64,000 nucleotides of DNA from Flavobacteriales bacterium (GTDB taxonomy: Bacteria > Bacteroidota > Bacteroidia > CAIKAF01), in NCBI GenBank assembly GCA_025055575.1, contig JANWWP010000046.1:1-64000 (forward strand). The letters run 5' to 3'. Every line of letters begins with the position of its first letter. Within the stretch, counting starts at the first letter, position 1. Of the stretch, positions 36,539-45,354 are shown one piece after another. The position numbers and the translations under genes are program-made. The notes below the pieces were generated by a model. It saw only the letters and a program-made list of their open reading frames with translations. It was not told the origin of the DNA and ran no database searches.

Positions 36539-37807
36539 TTACCGCATTTTTAAAGTGATCACTGTGAGAATGGCCAGGCCTATCCCCACCACCCAGAACC
36601 GACTTACGATTTTGGCCTCATGCATCCCGAGTTTCTGGTAATGGTGATGCAAGGGCGCCATACGGAAAATTCTTCGGCCTTCCCCGGTTTTTCTTTTGGT
36701 ATATTTGAAATAGCTCACCTGAAGAATAACCGACAGATTTTCCACCAGAAAAATGCCGCACATCAGAGGAATGAGCAGTTCCTTGCGTACGCAGATGGCC
36801 AGGGTGGCTATGATGCCTCCCAAGGCCAAGCTTCCTGTATCTCCCATAAAAACCTGGGCCGGATAGGCGTTGTACCAGAGAAAGCCGATGCAAGCCCCCA
36901 CAAAAGCCGCCGAGAAAATCACCAACTCCCCGGTGTAGGGGATGTACATGATGTTCAGATAGCGGGAAAAAACCACATTCCCGGAGACATAAGCGAATAG
37001 CGCCAAGGTGACGCCAATGATGGCGGAAGTGCCCGTGGCCAGGCCGTCGATTCCATCCGTGATGTTGGCGCCGTTGGAAACAGCCGTGATGATGAAAATG
37101 ACGATGGGAATGAAAACAAGCCAGGCCCAGCGCCGGTAATCTTTCCCTAAAAAGGACAACGCCTCAGCGTAGTCTAATTCATGATTTTTGACAAATGGCA
37201 GTGTGGTGCGCAGCGACTTTACATCTCTGTGGGCGATGGCTTTTTGTTTTCCGGGCTCTTCCGCTATGGAAAACATTTTGTTGACGCCAGCCGTGGTAAG
37301 ATTCACCGGCACCGGCTGAGGATCAAACACCCGCACCTTCACGTCATCATGCAGATAGAGGGTGGCTCCCACGAGGATGCCAAGACCCACTTGTCCAATC
37401 ACCTTAAAGTTGCCAGCCAGGCCCCGCTTGTCTTTTTTGAAAACTTTGATATAGTCATCCAAAAATCCGATGAAGCCCAGCCAAAGGGTAGATGCCAGCA
37501 GCAAAAGGATGTACACATTGTCCAGCTGGGTGAGCAAAAGCGTGGGCACCAGAATGGATAATAGGATAATGAGACCACCCATGGTGGGAGTCCCTTGCTT
37601 TTGAAGCTGCCCTTCCAGTCCCAGGTCACGTATGGTTTCTCCCACCTGGCGCCGGCGCAGGATGGCTATAAGATTTTTCCCAAAAACGGCCGAAATCAGT
37701 AAGGAAATAATAATGGCCAGTCCAGCACGAAAACTGATATACTGGAAAAGACCGGCACCCGGGAAGTCCCACTGTTTATCTAAATAATTGAACAGATAAT
37801 ACAGCAT
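36539..37807 (-). CDS. mraY: Phospho-N-acetylmuramoyl-pentapeptide transferase
   Basis: MraY transfers phospho-MurNAc-pentapeptide to undecaprenyl phosphate to form lipid I. Family motifs are visible: [16 protein letters not shown] (catalytic Asp pair), [15 protein letters not shown] and [28 protein letters not shown], and the C-terminal HHHYQKLG. At 422 residues it exceeds the ~360 of E. coli because of a ~60-residue insertion (about 155-225, including [14 protein letters not shown] and [11 protein letters not shown]); similar insertions are typical of Bacteroidota MraY. Confidence 0.97.
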   Translation of the reverse strand: MLYYLFNYLDKQWDFPGAGLFQYISFRAGLAIIISLLISAVFGKNLIAILRRRQVGETIRDLGLEGQLQKQGTPTMGGLIILLSILVPTLLLTQLDNVYILLLLASTLWLGFIGFLDDYIKVFKKDKRGLAGNFKVIGQVGLGILVGATLYLHDDVKVRVFDPQPVPVNLTTAGVNKMFSIAEEPGKQKAIAHRDVKSLRTTLPFVKNHELDYAEALSFLGKDYRRWAWLVFIPIVIFIITAVSNGANITDGIDGLATGTSAIIGVTLALFAYVSGNVVFSRYLNIMYIPYTGELVIFSAAFVGACIGFLWYNAYPAQVFMGDTGSLALGGIIATLAICVRKELLIPLMCGIFLVENLSVILQVSYFKYTKRKTGEGRRIFRMAPLHHHYQKLGMHEAKIVSRFWVVGIGLAILTVITLKMR

Positions 37808-37811
37808 GTTC

Positions 37812-39287
37812 TCAAGCGGGATTTTGGGTGTTATACTGCATCAGGGCTTCGGCCACCTCTTTTTTGTCATGGAAGGGATATTTTTCCCCCCGTATTTCCT
37901 GGTAATCTTCATGGCCTTTTCCGGCCACCAAAAGCACATCACCGGATTTGAGAAGGCTGGCCGCCAGTCGGATGGCTTCGCGCCGGTCGGGCACCGTATG
38001 CACTTTGCGCAATTCCTCCGGCGTCAAACCTTTTTTCATATCCTCAATGATGGCCAGGGGATCTTCGAAGCGGGGGTTGTCGGAGGTGAAGAAGGCGACA
38101 TCGGCTCCGGTTACTGCGATTTTTCCCATCAACGGGCGTTTTTCTTTATCCCGGTTGCCCCCGCAACCCACCAATACCACCAGCCGCTGCCCCTTCTTCA
38201 TAATGTGGCGTACGGCTTCCATAATGTTGTGGAGGGCGTCGGGTGTGTGGGCATAGTCAATAATGGCGGTGGTGCGTCCGGGACCGGGTACCACATTAAA
38301 GCGCCCTTCCACAGGTTCAAGGCTGCTGAGCACCGTCAGACATTGCTGGGAATCCGTTCCTAATAATTGGGCGGCCCCATAGACCGCCAGTACGTTGTAT
38401 GCATTAAACTGTCCGGTCAATTTCAGCCATACTTCTTTCCCATTGATTTCAAGCAGCATGCCGGATAAATCCATTTCTCGGATGCGCCCTGTGAACTCCC
38501 CTTTGCCATGCAGGGAGTACCCCGCTTTGCGCGCCTTTGTATTCTGAAGCATGACAGGGCCGTTAGGATCATCCAGGTTGGCCAATGCAAATGCCTCCGG
38601 GCTCAAAGCATCAATAAAGGCTTTTTTGCTTTGGAGATAATGTTCGAAGGTGCCATGGTAGTCCAGATGGTCATGTGTGATATTGGTGAAGATGCCCCCT
38701 GTGAATTTGAGACCATCAATACGGCCTTGATGTACGCCAATGGAGCTCACTTCCATGAAGGCGTAAGCACAGCCTTGCTGCACCATGTGAGCCAACAATT
38801 CGTTCGTGCGCAGAATGTCTGGCGTGGTGTGGGTGGTGGGCTGGCTTTCACCATTGATGACGATGCGCACTGTAGAAATCAGGCCACATTTAAAACCTAA
38901 AGCACTGAATAAGTTATAGAGAAGGGTGGTGGTGGTGGTTTTCCCGTTGGTTCCGGTGACACCAATGAGTTTAATTTTTGCTGAGGGATCATCATAAAAA
39001 TTCCTGGCTACATCCGCCATGGCGCGTCGCGTGTCCCTCACCACCACCCAGGTGACGGAAGGATTAATTTTTTCCGGAAGATTTTGGCAGATAATTGCGT
39101 TGGCGCCTTTTTGTATGGCTTCCTCGATATAAAGATGGCCGTCCGTAGTGAGGCCGCGATGGGCAAAGAAGAGCGAAAATGGACGCACTTTGCGCGAATC
39201 GGCTGTGAGCCGCTCTATTGCAATGTGGGCGTTCCCCACCAAATCTTCCAAAGGCGTTCCGTAAAGAATATCGCTCAATGTCTTCAT
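37812..39287 (-). CDS. murE: UDP-MurNAc-tripeptide synthetase (meso-diaminopimelate-adding)
   Basis: MurE adds the third stem residue. The P-loop [19 protein letters not shown] and [10 protein letters not shown] are present in the 491-residue protein. The substrate-selecting motif reads DNPR (in [12 protein letters not shown]), which in this family marks meso-diaminopimelate rather than lysine, giving a direct reading of the wall type. Its end is 4 bases from mraY and its ATG overlaps the ftsI stop by 4 bp. Confidence 0.97.
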   Translation of the reverse strand: MKTLSDILYGTPLEDLVGNAHIAIERLTADSRKVRPFSLFFAHRGLTTDGHLYIEEAIQKGANAIICQNLPEKINPSVTWVVVRDTRRAMADVARNFYDDPSAKIKLIGVTGTNGKTTTTTLLYNLFSALGFKCGLISTVRIVINGESQPTTHTTPDILRTNELLAHMVQQGCAYAFMEVSSIGVHQGRIDGLKFTGGIFTNITHDHLDYHGTFEHYLQSKKAFIDALSPEAFALANLDDPNGPVMLQNTKARKAGYSLHGKGEFTGRIREMDLSGMLLEINGKEVWLKLTGQFNAYNVLAVYGAAQLLGTDSQQCLTVLSSLEPVEGRFNVVPGPGRTTAIIDYAHTPDALHNIMEAVRHIMKKGQRLVVLVGCGGNRDKEKRPLMGKIAVTGADVAFFTSDNPRFEDPLAIIEDMKKGLTPEELRKVHTVPDRREAIRLAASLLKSGDVLLVAGKGHEDYQEIRGEKYPFHDKKEVAEALMQYNTQNPA

Positions 39288-41401
39288 CCCAGCTTTAGCT
39301 TTACGATTTGATTTTTTCCAAGACTTACGCCCGGAGGAGGATCCTGTTCCACCACAGCTCCACGCCCTTCCAAGACAGGCCTTCCGCCTTTTTCTTCCAC
39401 GATGGCCACTGCCGCTCGAGGGGAATAGCCCCGCAAATCCGGCAAAACCCTGGCCGGAGTGGGGGGCACCTCCCGTGCCCGAAAGCGATAGGTATCGAAA
39501 ACGGCTCCCACCACACGGGTACCGTATTTTGAAAAACCGTTGGTGATATTGAGGGCGTTTAAGACCAGGGCCGCTTGGGCAGCCTTACCAATTTTTACTT
39601 TGGGATGATTGGTATCGCCCATGGCCACAGGCGTTTCATTGACAGGTTTATGGAGATCAAACGAGGTGGCATAGATGCGGTCCGCCGCGGCTTTAAATAC
39701 TGGCGCCGAAAGGGACCCGCCGTAATAAACGGGGCCTTGCGGGTCCGTGATCATCACAAGGCAGGAATATTTCGGGGCTTCCGCCGGGAAATAGCCTACA
39801 AAGGAAGCCCTGTATTTGCGCTGGCCATCCACCGTGTAGCCTTTGCCCTCCTGATACACCCATGCGGTTCCAGTTTTTCCTGCTATGGAATATGGGCTAT
39901 GACGTAAGGCAGAAGCCGTTCCGTTTTTCACCACGCCCTCCATCATTTCTTTTGCGGCCGCAATCACTTCAGGCCGGGCAATGGACGAATCCAGTACCTG
40001 AATGGGGTAATCTTTTACCAGCCGGCCCTTCTGTCGAATTTCCCGCACAAACCGCGGTTTCACCAACACACCTCCGTTGGCCACGGCATTGTAAAATGTG
40101 AGGATTTGCAAAGGCGTGAGCCGCAGCTCATAACCAATGGCCTTATTAATGATGGAAAGGGGGTCAAGCGCTTTTTTATGGGTGATAATCACGGGGGTGG
40201 CCTCTGTGGGGATTTCTATACCTAAGGGTTCGCCCAGATGAAATGCTTTCAATCTTTTCAGGAAGTTTTCAGGTTGCTTGCGGTAGGCTTCATAAACCGC
40301 CTTGGCCACCCCCACGTTGGAAGAAATTTCAAAAGCTCTTTTCACACTAATGCGGCCATGCCCGCCATGGACGTCGCTGAGTTTTCTCTGGGCGTTAATG
40401 ATCCACACGCCCTGGCCCGTCTGCACTGAATCCGTAATTTGAATGAGGCCATCTTCAAGGGCGGCCATCAGGCTCATCAGCTTGAAGGTGGAACCCGGTT
40501 CCACAGCTTCTGCAATGGCATAATTCATGGCTTCGGCATAGGTGCCGTCTTCCATTCTTTTTAGGTTGGCCATAACTTTCACATCTCCCGTGGCCACTTC
40601 CATCACGATTACACAGCCATGGTCGGCTTGGCTTTCCGTGAGTTTTTTCATCAACTCGGTTTCGGCCACATCTTGAAGATCAATATTGAGGGTTGTCAGC
40701 ACATCGCTGCCCGGGACCGGTTCTTTTTCGTAGGTGTCACTGGCAGGCTTCATAAGGCCGCCCGCGAGTTTTTGCATGAGCCGCAGGCCACTTTGTCCTT
40801 GCAAATAGTGGTTGTAGGCAGCTTCCAGTCCCACAGCGGGTTTATGGTCGCTGATGCGACCTATAAGTCTCTGAGCCAAGTGAGCATAGGGTCTCACACG
40901 ACGGAAGTGTTCGGTCACCACCAATCCGCCTTTATTGGAACCATTTCTGAGAATTGGAAATTTTTTAATGCGTTCCAAATCCTTATGATAGATGCCTTTA
41001 AAGAGCGGCAGAAAGCGGTTTCCTTTTTTGTAATTTTTCAGGAGCAATTCCTTGTAAGCCTTGGCGGATTTATTCTTGGAAAATTCTGACAGGGCCAACG
41101 AAAGAGAGTCCACGTGCTTACGGAATTGTTTTTCAGAGAGCCCCGGCGCCCTCATATCCATGTGAACATCGTACACGGGAACCGTGGTGGCCAGCAGCCG
41201 GCCGTCGTCGCTCAAGATGTTGCCGCGCAGGGGCTTGATGGCCACCTTTTCCAAAATCAGCTCATGAGCTTTGGCCCGATATGCTCTGCCGCCAAATGTT
41301 TGCAAATAAAAAACCCGGCCCAGGATGGAAAGTGCCAGCACAAAGACCCCTCCATACAGAAGAAGTACCCGGTTGGCAATTTCTTTTTTAAAATCCTGCA
41401 T
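39284..41401 (-). CDS. ftsI: FtsI/PBP3-type septal transpeptidase with one PASTA domain
   Basis: This class B penicillin-binding protein cross-links septal peptidoglycan. After one membrane helix (about 11-31) and a pedestal domain comes the transpeptidase domain with catalytic Ser304 in STFK, SSN at 360-362 and K509 in KTGT. The last ~60 residues (VLPDLRGYSPRAAVAIVEEKG to VKLKLG) form a single PASTA domain, as in Bacteroidota and Gram-positive enzymes but not E. coli FtsI. Length 705 residues. Between ftsL (3-base gap) and murE. Confidence 0.96.
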   Translation of the reverse strand: MQDFKKEIANRVLLLYGGVFVLALSILGRVFYLQTFGGRAYRAKAHELILEKVAIKPLRGNILSDDGRLLATTVPVYDVHMDMRAPGLSEKQFRKHVDSLSLALSEFSKNKSAKAYKELLLKNYKKGNRFLPLFKGIYHKDLERIKKFPILRNGSNKGGLVVTEHFRRVRPYAHLAQRLIGRISDHKPAVGLEAAYNHYLQGQSGLRLMQKLAGGLMKPASDTYEKEPVPGSDVLTTLNIDLQDVAETELMKKLTESQADHGCVIVMEVATGDVKVMANLKRMEDGTYAEAMNYAIAEAVEPGSTFKLMSLMAALEDGLIQITDSVQTGQGVWIINAQRKLSDVHGGHGRISVKRAFEISSNVGVAKAVYEAYRKQPENFLKRLKAFHLGEPLGIEIPTEATPVIITHKKALDPLSIINKAIGYELRLTPLQILTFYNAVANGGVLVKPRFVREIRQKGRLVKDYPIQVLDSSIARPEVIAAAKEMMEGVVKNGTASALRHSPYSIAGKTGTAWVYQEGKGYTVDGQRKYRASFVGYFPAEAPKYSCLVMITDPQGPVYYGGSLSAPVFKAAADRIYATSFDLHKPVNETPVAMGDTNHPKVKIGKAAQAALVLNALNITNGFSKYGTRVVGAVFDTYRFRAREVPPTPARVLPDLRGYSPRAAVAIVEEKGGRPVLEGRGAVVEQDPPPGVSLGKNQIVKLKLG

Positions 41402-41404
41402 GGC

Positions 41405-41818
41405 TCAGTATAGGGGCGTTGGAGTGGCGTGGGGTTTGTATCGGATAACGCGGGGCGGATGGGTGATTTGGCGTATCCCTTCATCCGCCAGAGCATTTTC
41501 CAGCTCGGACCGGGTGAGGGTGAACATCAACTCGGATTTCAAGGAAATGTACCGGGTGTACATCTCTTTGGCTTTTTCCTGGAGACGGCGGATCTCAGCC
41601 ATTTTTTTTTCCGCCCTGTAAGCATTTCCAATGTACAGTGTGCCCAGAATGGCAATCAGGAGAATGTAAGGCAGCTCCCGCCATAAAACGGAGCGCGCCA
41701 GAAAATCGCCCCGCAGCAGACGTCCGGCTTTTTTGACCATGCTCCTGGAGCCGGGCGTTTTGACCGGCTTCGATGCACGACTCGTCGAGATGGTATTGGG
41801 CAGTTCAGGTGCGGGCAT
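41405..41818 (-). CDS. ftsL: FtsL-like divisome protein
   Basis: A 137-residue single-pass protein: basic cytoplasmic N tail of about 47 residues, one membrane helix (about 49-66, LPYILLIAILGTLYIGNAY), then a charged coiled-coil (about 67-110) and a short tail. Sequence identity to E. coli FtsL is not expected, but topology, length and position between rsmH and ftsI are those of Bacteroidota FtsL. It overlaps rsmH by 14 bp. Confidence 0.85.
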   Translation of the reverse strand: MPAPELPNTISTSRASKPVKTPGSRSMVKKAGRLLRGDFLARSVLWRELPYILLIAILGTLYIGNAYRAEKKMAEIRRLQEKAKEMYTRYISLKSELMFTLTRSELENALADEGIRQITHPPRVIRYKPHATPTPLY

Positions 41819-42752
41819 GAGGCTGGGTTTGGATTTGTGGTTTCATGGCCACCCTTAGTCGGGCACTGCGGGCTCTGGGATTGGCTTTTACTTCTTCAGC
41901 TGTGGGCTGGAGAGCTTTGGTGAGAAGGGGTTCCAGAGGGCGCAGCGGGGTGCCAAAAGCATCTTTTTCCTGCCGACCCTCGAAGTTGCCAAAGCGAAAA
42001 AAGTTTTTAACCAGGCGATCTTCCAAAGAATGGTAAGAAATGACCACCATCCGGCCTCCGGGCGCCAAAATTTCTTGGGAAGCCAAGAGCAGGCTCCGCA
42101 GGGCATCCAGTTCGCCATTCACATGGAGCCGGATGGCCTGAAAAACGCAACTCAGCAATTTTTCGCGGCTTCCCCGCAGGCGCATCCCCTCCAACGCACG
42201 GACTAAATCCTCAGAGGTATTCAAACCATGTGTCTTACGGAATTGCAGAATCCGCCGTGCAATAAAACGGCTTGAAGGCACTTCGCCATACTGCTTCAAG
42301 ACAGTGGCCAGCTCTTCCTCATCGGTCTGGTTAAGAAAAGAACGGGCCGACAATTCCTGGTCGGCGTTCATGCGCATGTCCAGTGGCCCTTCCCGGCGGA
42401 ACGAAAAGCCTCTTTGCGGCGTATCCACCTGGTGGGAAGAAATGCCCAAGTCTGCCAAAATGCCCGCAGGCTGGCCGATTTCCAGGTAGTCCAAATAGTT
42501 AGCCAGATACCGGAAATCCCCGTGCACAAAAAGCAGTCGGTCGTCTTCCAGCGCTTTGGCCGGACTGTCAAAATCCTTATCCATAGCCACCAGCCTTCCT
42601 TTTTCGGACAGACGCCCCAGAATCACACGACTATGGCCTCCTCCGCCAAAAGTGCAATCCACATATACGCCATCCGGGTCGGTGACCAACCAGGTCCCAA
42701 CTTCGCGCGCCATCACGGGCACATGGTACACGGGTGGGGCAAAAGCCATCAT
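41805..42752 (-). CDS. rsmH: 16S rRNA (cytosine1402-N4)-methyltransferase
   Basis: RsmH (MraW) methylates N4 of C1402 of 16S rRNA with S-adenosylmethionine. The 315-residue protein has YVDCTFGGGGHSRVIL (SAM binding), ILADLGISSHQVD, RGFSFRREGPLDMRM, and VISYHSLEDRLVKNFF, all family signatures. Second gene of the dcw cluster, overlapping mraZ by 4 bp. Confidence 0.97.
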   Translation of the reverse strand: MMAFAPPVYHVPVMAREVGTWLVTDPDGVYVDCTFGGGGHSRVILGRLSEKGRLVAMDKDFDSPAKALEDDRLLFVHGDFRYLANYLDYLEIGQPAGILADLGISSHQVDTPQRGFSFRREGPLDMRMNADQELSARSFLNQTDEEELATVLKQYGEVPSSRFIARRILQFRKTHGLNTSEDLVRALEGMRLRGSREKLLSCVFQAIRLHVNGELDALRSLLLASQEILAPGGRMVVISYHSLEDRLVKNFFRFGNFEGRQEKDAFGTPLRPLEPLLTKALQPTAEEVKANPRARSARLRVAMKPQIQTQPHART

Positions 42753-43219
42753 GAGACATCAGGTGCGTTGTCCAACTTTCCTAAAACTTCTAAGGCCAGC
42801 TTTTCGAAATCGAAGTCGGCACTCATAAAGTCTTCATAGGTCTTTTTATCCCACACCTCCATAATATCATTTGAGCCCACCACTTTGATATCTCCGTTTA
42901 AGCCTGCGTAATCGGCCAGGCTTTTGGGTATCAGGATTCGTCCTGTGGCATCCGGTTCCACGGGCGTAGCTCCGCCTGTGACCCGCCGCACCAGGATGTC
43001 ATCCTGCTTGATGAGGCGGTTTAGGCGCGCCAGTTTTTTGTTCAATGCCGCCCAGCCCTCCATGGTATGCAGTACTAAGCAGCGCTGATGCAGGTTTCGG
43101 TTCACGACGAAACCCTTTTCAAACTCAGGGCCCAACTGCTTCCTAAGGGGTGCGGGAAACATAAACCGCCCCTTGGAGTCTAGTCGGCAGTCGTATTCTC
43201 CAATCAGGGAAAGGGCCAT
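42749..43219 (-). CDS. mraZ: MraZ transcriptional regulator
   Basis: MraZ is a DNA-binding protein with two SpoVT-AbrB-like domains that, in studied bacteria, represses its own dcw operon. The 156 residues contain the two repeats, each with a DxKGR/DxxGR core: YDCRLDSKGRFMFPAPLRK (about 9-27) and PDATGRILIPKSLADYAGL (about 88-106). It is the first gene of the dcw cluster; phased GTGG boxes lie at its promoter. Confidence 0.96.
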   Translation of the reverse strand: MALSLIGEYDCRLDSKGRFMFPAPLRKQLGPEFEKGFVVNRNLHQRCLVLHTMEGWAALNKKLARLNRLIKQDDILVRRVTGGATPVEPDATGRILIPKSLADYAGLNGDIKVVGSNDIMEVWDKKTYEDFMSADFDFEKLALEVLGKLDNAPDVS

Positions 43220-43582
43220 GGTTTTTCAGGCAGCTAATTTACGCCAATTTTACCACCTTTTGCCACAAATTTATATTTTTTACCACTTTCTGTTGATAAA
43301 TTCCATGCGATTGTTGATGAAGTTTTGAAAGAGGAACATTTAATACATTGATAAACAGATAGAAGAATCCCCTCCCATGAGGGTGGGGCCAGGTATTTTG
43401 AAGAAAAGAAGAAGGTAAAAGAGAAGTTAGGCGGCCAAATATGCTACATTCCGCCTACCGAGAAGCGTTTTTTTGAGTTACAATAAGGAGTTGTGGATAT
43501 TTTAAAACCGTTATCGTTCCTTCTTTAATGAAATAATAAAGAATTAAGATGGATAGAGGGTTTTTAGGTCCCAAGCCGCAGT
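43220..43582. other. Intergenic region upstream of mraZ, 363 bp
   Basis: The first ~70 bases hold the mraZ promoter and putative operator. Further out are a perfect 7-bp inverted repeat TAGGCGG/CCGCCTA (43428-43434, 43451-43457, 16-base spacer) and an imperfect C/G-rich hairpin near 43370-43390. No credible ORF or RNA gene was seen. pdxH ends at the far side in the same direction without a clear terminator. Confidence 0.55.
43253..43286 (-). promoter_or_regulatory. dcw promoter with putative MraZ operator (phased GTGG boxes)
   Basis: On the minus strand GTGG occurs at 43283-43286, 43263-43266 and 43253-43256, starts 20 and 10 bases apart, so all on one helix face. The -7 element TAAATTTG (43266-43273, exact) abuts the middle box. 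MraZ of E. coli binds TGGG/GTGGG repeats at 10-base spacing at the same gene, so this is a good candidate for autoregulation. The -33 element is weak. Confidence 0.65.
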
Positions 43583-44239
43583 TCAGGGGGCCAAGCGCTC
43601 AAGATGCCAGGGGGCATCCAGATGTGGTCTGGAAAAAAGTATCCTGTCGTGCAATCGGCTGGGACGGCCCTGCCAAAATTCAAACAGCAGGGGTTGAAGT
43701 CTGTAGCCGCCCCAGTGCGGTGGTTTGGGCACAGGACTGTTGTGAAATTGCTGCCGGAATTTTTCCACCTCATCTTCAAGCCATTGTCGGTTTGGAATCG
43801 GTCGGCTCTGAGGCGAAGCCCAGGCCCCAATTTGATTTTCGCGCGGCCGGCTTTTAAAATATTCCAGTGATTCCATGGCCGGGATGCGCACAATAGGGCC
43901 TTCCACTCGTACCTGGCGTTCCATATCAGCCCAGAAAAAAGTGGCGGCGCCCAGAGAATTTTCAGCAATCTGCCGGGCTTTCAGGCTTTCGTAATTGGTG
44001 TAGAAAGTGAGGCCGGCCTGATTCAAATTGCGCAGCAGAAGTATGCGTCCGGACACGCGCCCACTTTTATCGGCTGTTGACAACACAAAGGCATTGGGCT
44101 CTGTGACACCACTGTTGGCGGCTTCTGTAAGCCATTTTTCCATCTGCCGGATTGGATCCGAATCCACATCCGAAATATCTAGGGTGGTTTTCCCGTAGTC
44201 TTTTCTGAGCTTAGAAAGATAATCCTTCACAGCTATCAA
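43583..44239 (-). CDS. pdxH: Pyridoxamine/pyridoxine 5'-phosphate oxidase
   Basis: PdxH uses FMN and O2 to oxidise PNP and PMP to pyridoxal 5'-phosphate, completing the pathway that PdxJ serves. The 218-residue protein shows GRILLLRNLN, FYTNYESLKARQI, RQVRVEG, YFKSRPRENQIGAWAS, PHWGGYRL, FEFWQGRPSRLHDR and the C-terminal WHLERLAP, the family end signature. No ATG is available; TTG at 44239 or GTG at 44230 start it. Confidence 0.96.
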   Translation of the reverse strand: MIAVKDYLSKLRKDYGKTTLDISDVDSDPIRQMEKWLTEAANSGVTEPNAFVLSTADKSGRVSGRILLLRNLNQAGLTFYTNYESLKARQIAENSLGAATFFWADMERQVRVEGPIVRIPAMESLEYFKSRPRENQIGAWASPQSRPIPNRQWLEDEVEKFRQQFHNSPVPKPPHWGGYRLQPLLFEFWQGRPSRLHDRILFSRPHLDAPWHLERLAP

Positions 44240-44292
44240 ATATCAAAAAAAAACCCGAATTGTCTCAAGGTGTTCAAATATTAAAATCGCAT

Positions 44293-44300
44293 TAAATTTG
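44293..44300 (+). promoter_or_regulatory. -7 element upstream of the T9SS cargo gene at 44320
   Basis: TAAATTTG, exact TAnnTTTG, 19 bases before the ATG. The -33 region is weak. Confidence 0.55.
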
Positions 44301-44319
44301 GCCCGCTAATTTTAATGTT

Positions 44320-45255
44320 ATGAATAAACTTTTCCTCTCATCTCTTGGCCTTTTTATTGCGGCCTCTCTGTTTTCCCAAAACAGATCTACTCAGGTTTTG
44401 TGGAGTGGTTCCACGGATTTAGTTTCATGGTACACTTCAGAGAAAGCCCCAAACGATACCTTGTTTCCACCCATCAGGCCTAATTGTAGCGATTCGTTCT
44501 TCATTTATGTTTTTCCCGGAGGATCTAATGGCACTGGATATGTGAGCGGCACCAACTCGTGGGGTGATTTGGAAAAAGGCCAGGCCTTCACGGCCACAAT
44601 GGATGCCAAAGTCTCAGATGTGATTGTGGCATTGCCCGTGGTAGCAGGCAATGGAAATTACACTGCTAAAGTATACGCTGTTTCCAATGATACGGTCATC
44701 GGCTCTGTTTTAGGTCAATCTGCGCCCACAAACATTCAGACCCCCAATCTGTACATTATTCCGATTACCACTCCTCCTTCTGTGGCTAATGGTTCGAAGT
44801 TTATGGTGTCTTTCACTGTGAAATCAGGACCTGCCGATACCGTTGCCATCTTTACTTCAAAATTTGGTTGCGGCAACCGCGAGTCCTTTGAAAAGTGGGA
44901 TGACAATAATTGGTATGTCATGAAAACAGTGTATGGACAGGATCTTGATTTTTTAATGGGCGCTGTGCTGGTAGATAACGCCTCCCTGATGTCCGGAGAA
45001 ACTTTCACTTCCTTGGCCTATCCCATGCCGGCAACAGACATGGTGACGCTTTCGGCCGGCATGCGCACCGGGGGGGTCTATAACTTCCTTCTTTTCAACG
45101 CTACGGGTGCTCTTGTTCAAAGTCGCAACTTAGGCTACGTGAATGCGGGCGGTTTTGCGATGAATCTGGATTTAACCCAACTGCCATCAGGTGTTTACAG
45201 TTATCGCCTGTTTTCAGGAGATGCTCAGAGTTTCGGAAAAATCATCAAAAAATAA
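44320..45255 (+). CDS. Exported protein with T9SS type A sorting domain
   Basis: 311 residues: signal peptide (cleavage after about residue 20), a beta-rich body of about 210 residues that I do not recognise, and a C-terminal ~80-residue sorting domain (AYPMPATDMVTL, LPSGVYSYRLFSGDAQSFGKIIKK) with the final basic strand typical of type A CTDs. It should be exported by T9SS and attached to the surface or released. Followed by a strong terminator, so monocistronic. Confidence 0.85.
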   Translation: MNKLFLSSLGLFIAASLFSQNRSTQVLWSGSTDLVSWYTSEKAPNDTLFPPIRPNCSDSFFIYVFPGGSNGTGYVSGTNSWGDLEKGQAFTATMDAKVSDVIVALPVVAGNGNYTAKVYAVSNDTVIGSVLGQSAPTNIQTPNLYIIPITTPPSVANGSKFMVSFTVKSGPADTVAIFTSKFGCGNRESFEKWDDNNWYVMKTVYGQDLDFLMGAVLVDNASLMSGETFTSLAYPMPATDMVTLSAGMRTGGVYNFLLFNATGALVQSRNLGYVNAGGFAMNLDLTQLPSGVYSYRLFSGDAQSFGKIIKK

Positions 45256-45282
45256 TTTTTCATAACAGAAATCTTTTTTCGG

Positions 45283-45307
45283 GCCCGGCTTCGCCGGGCT
45301 TTTTTTT
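45283..45307 (+). terminator. Rho-independent terminator
   Basis: Stem GCCCGGC (45283-45289), loop TTC, GCCGGGC (45293-45299) followed by eight T. It ends the cargo gene at 45255. Confidence 0.92.
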
Positions 45308-45354
45308 AGCCTCCGGCATGAATAGATTCGCAGTATATTTGTTTAAATCTTTCA

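Noticed and set aside
43549-43857. Plus-strand frame opposite pdxH
   Set aside because: Antisense shadow of a well-conserved enzyme, without family similarity.
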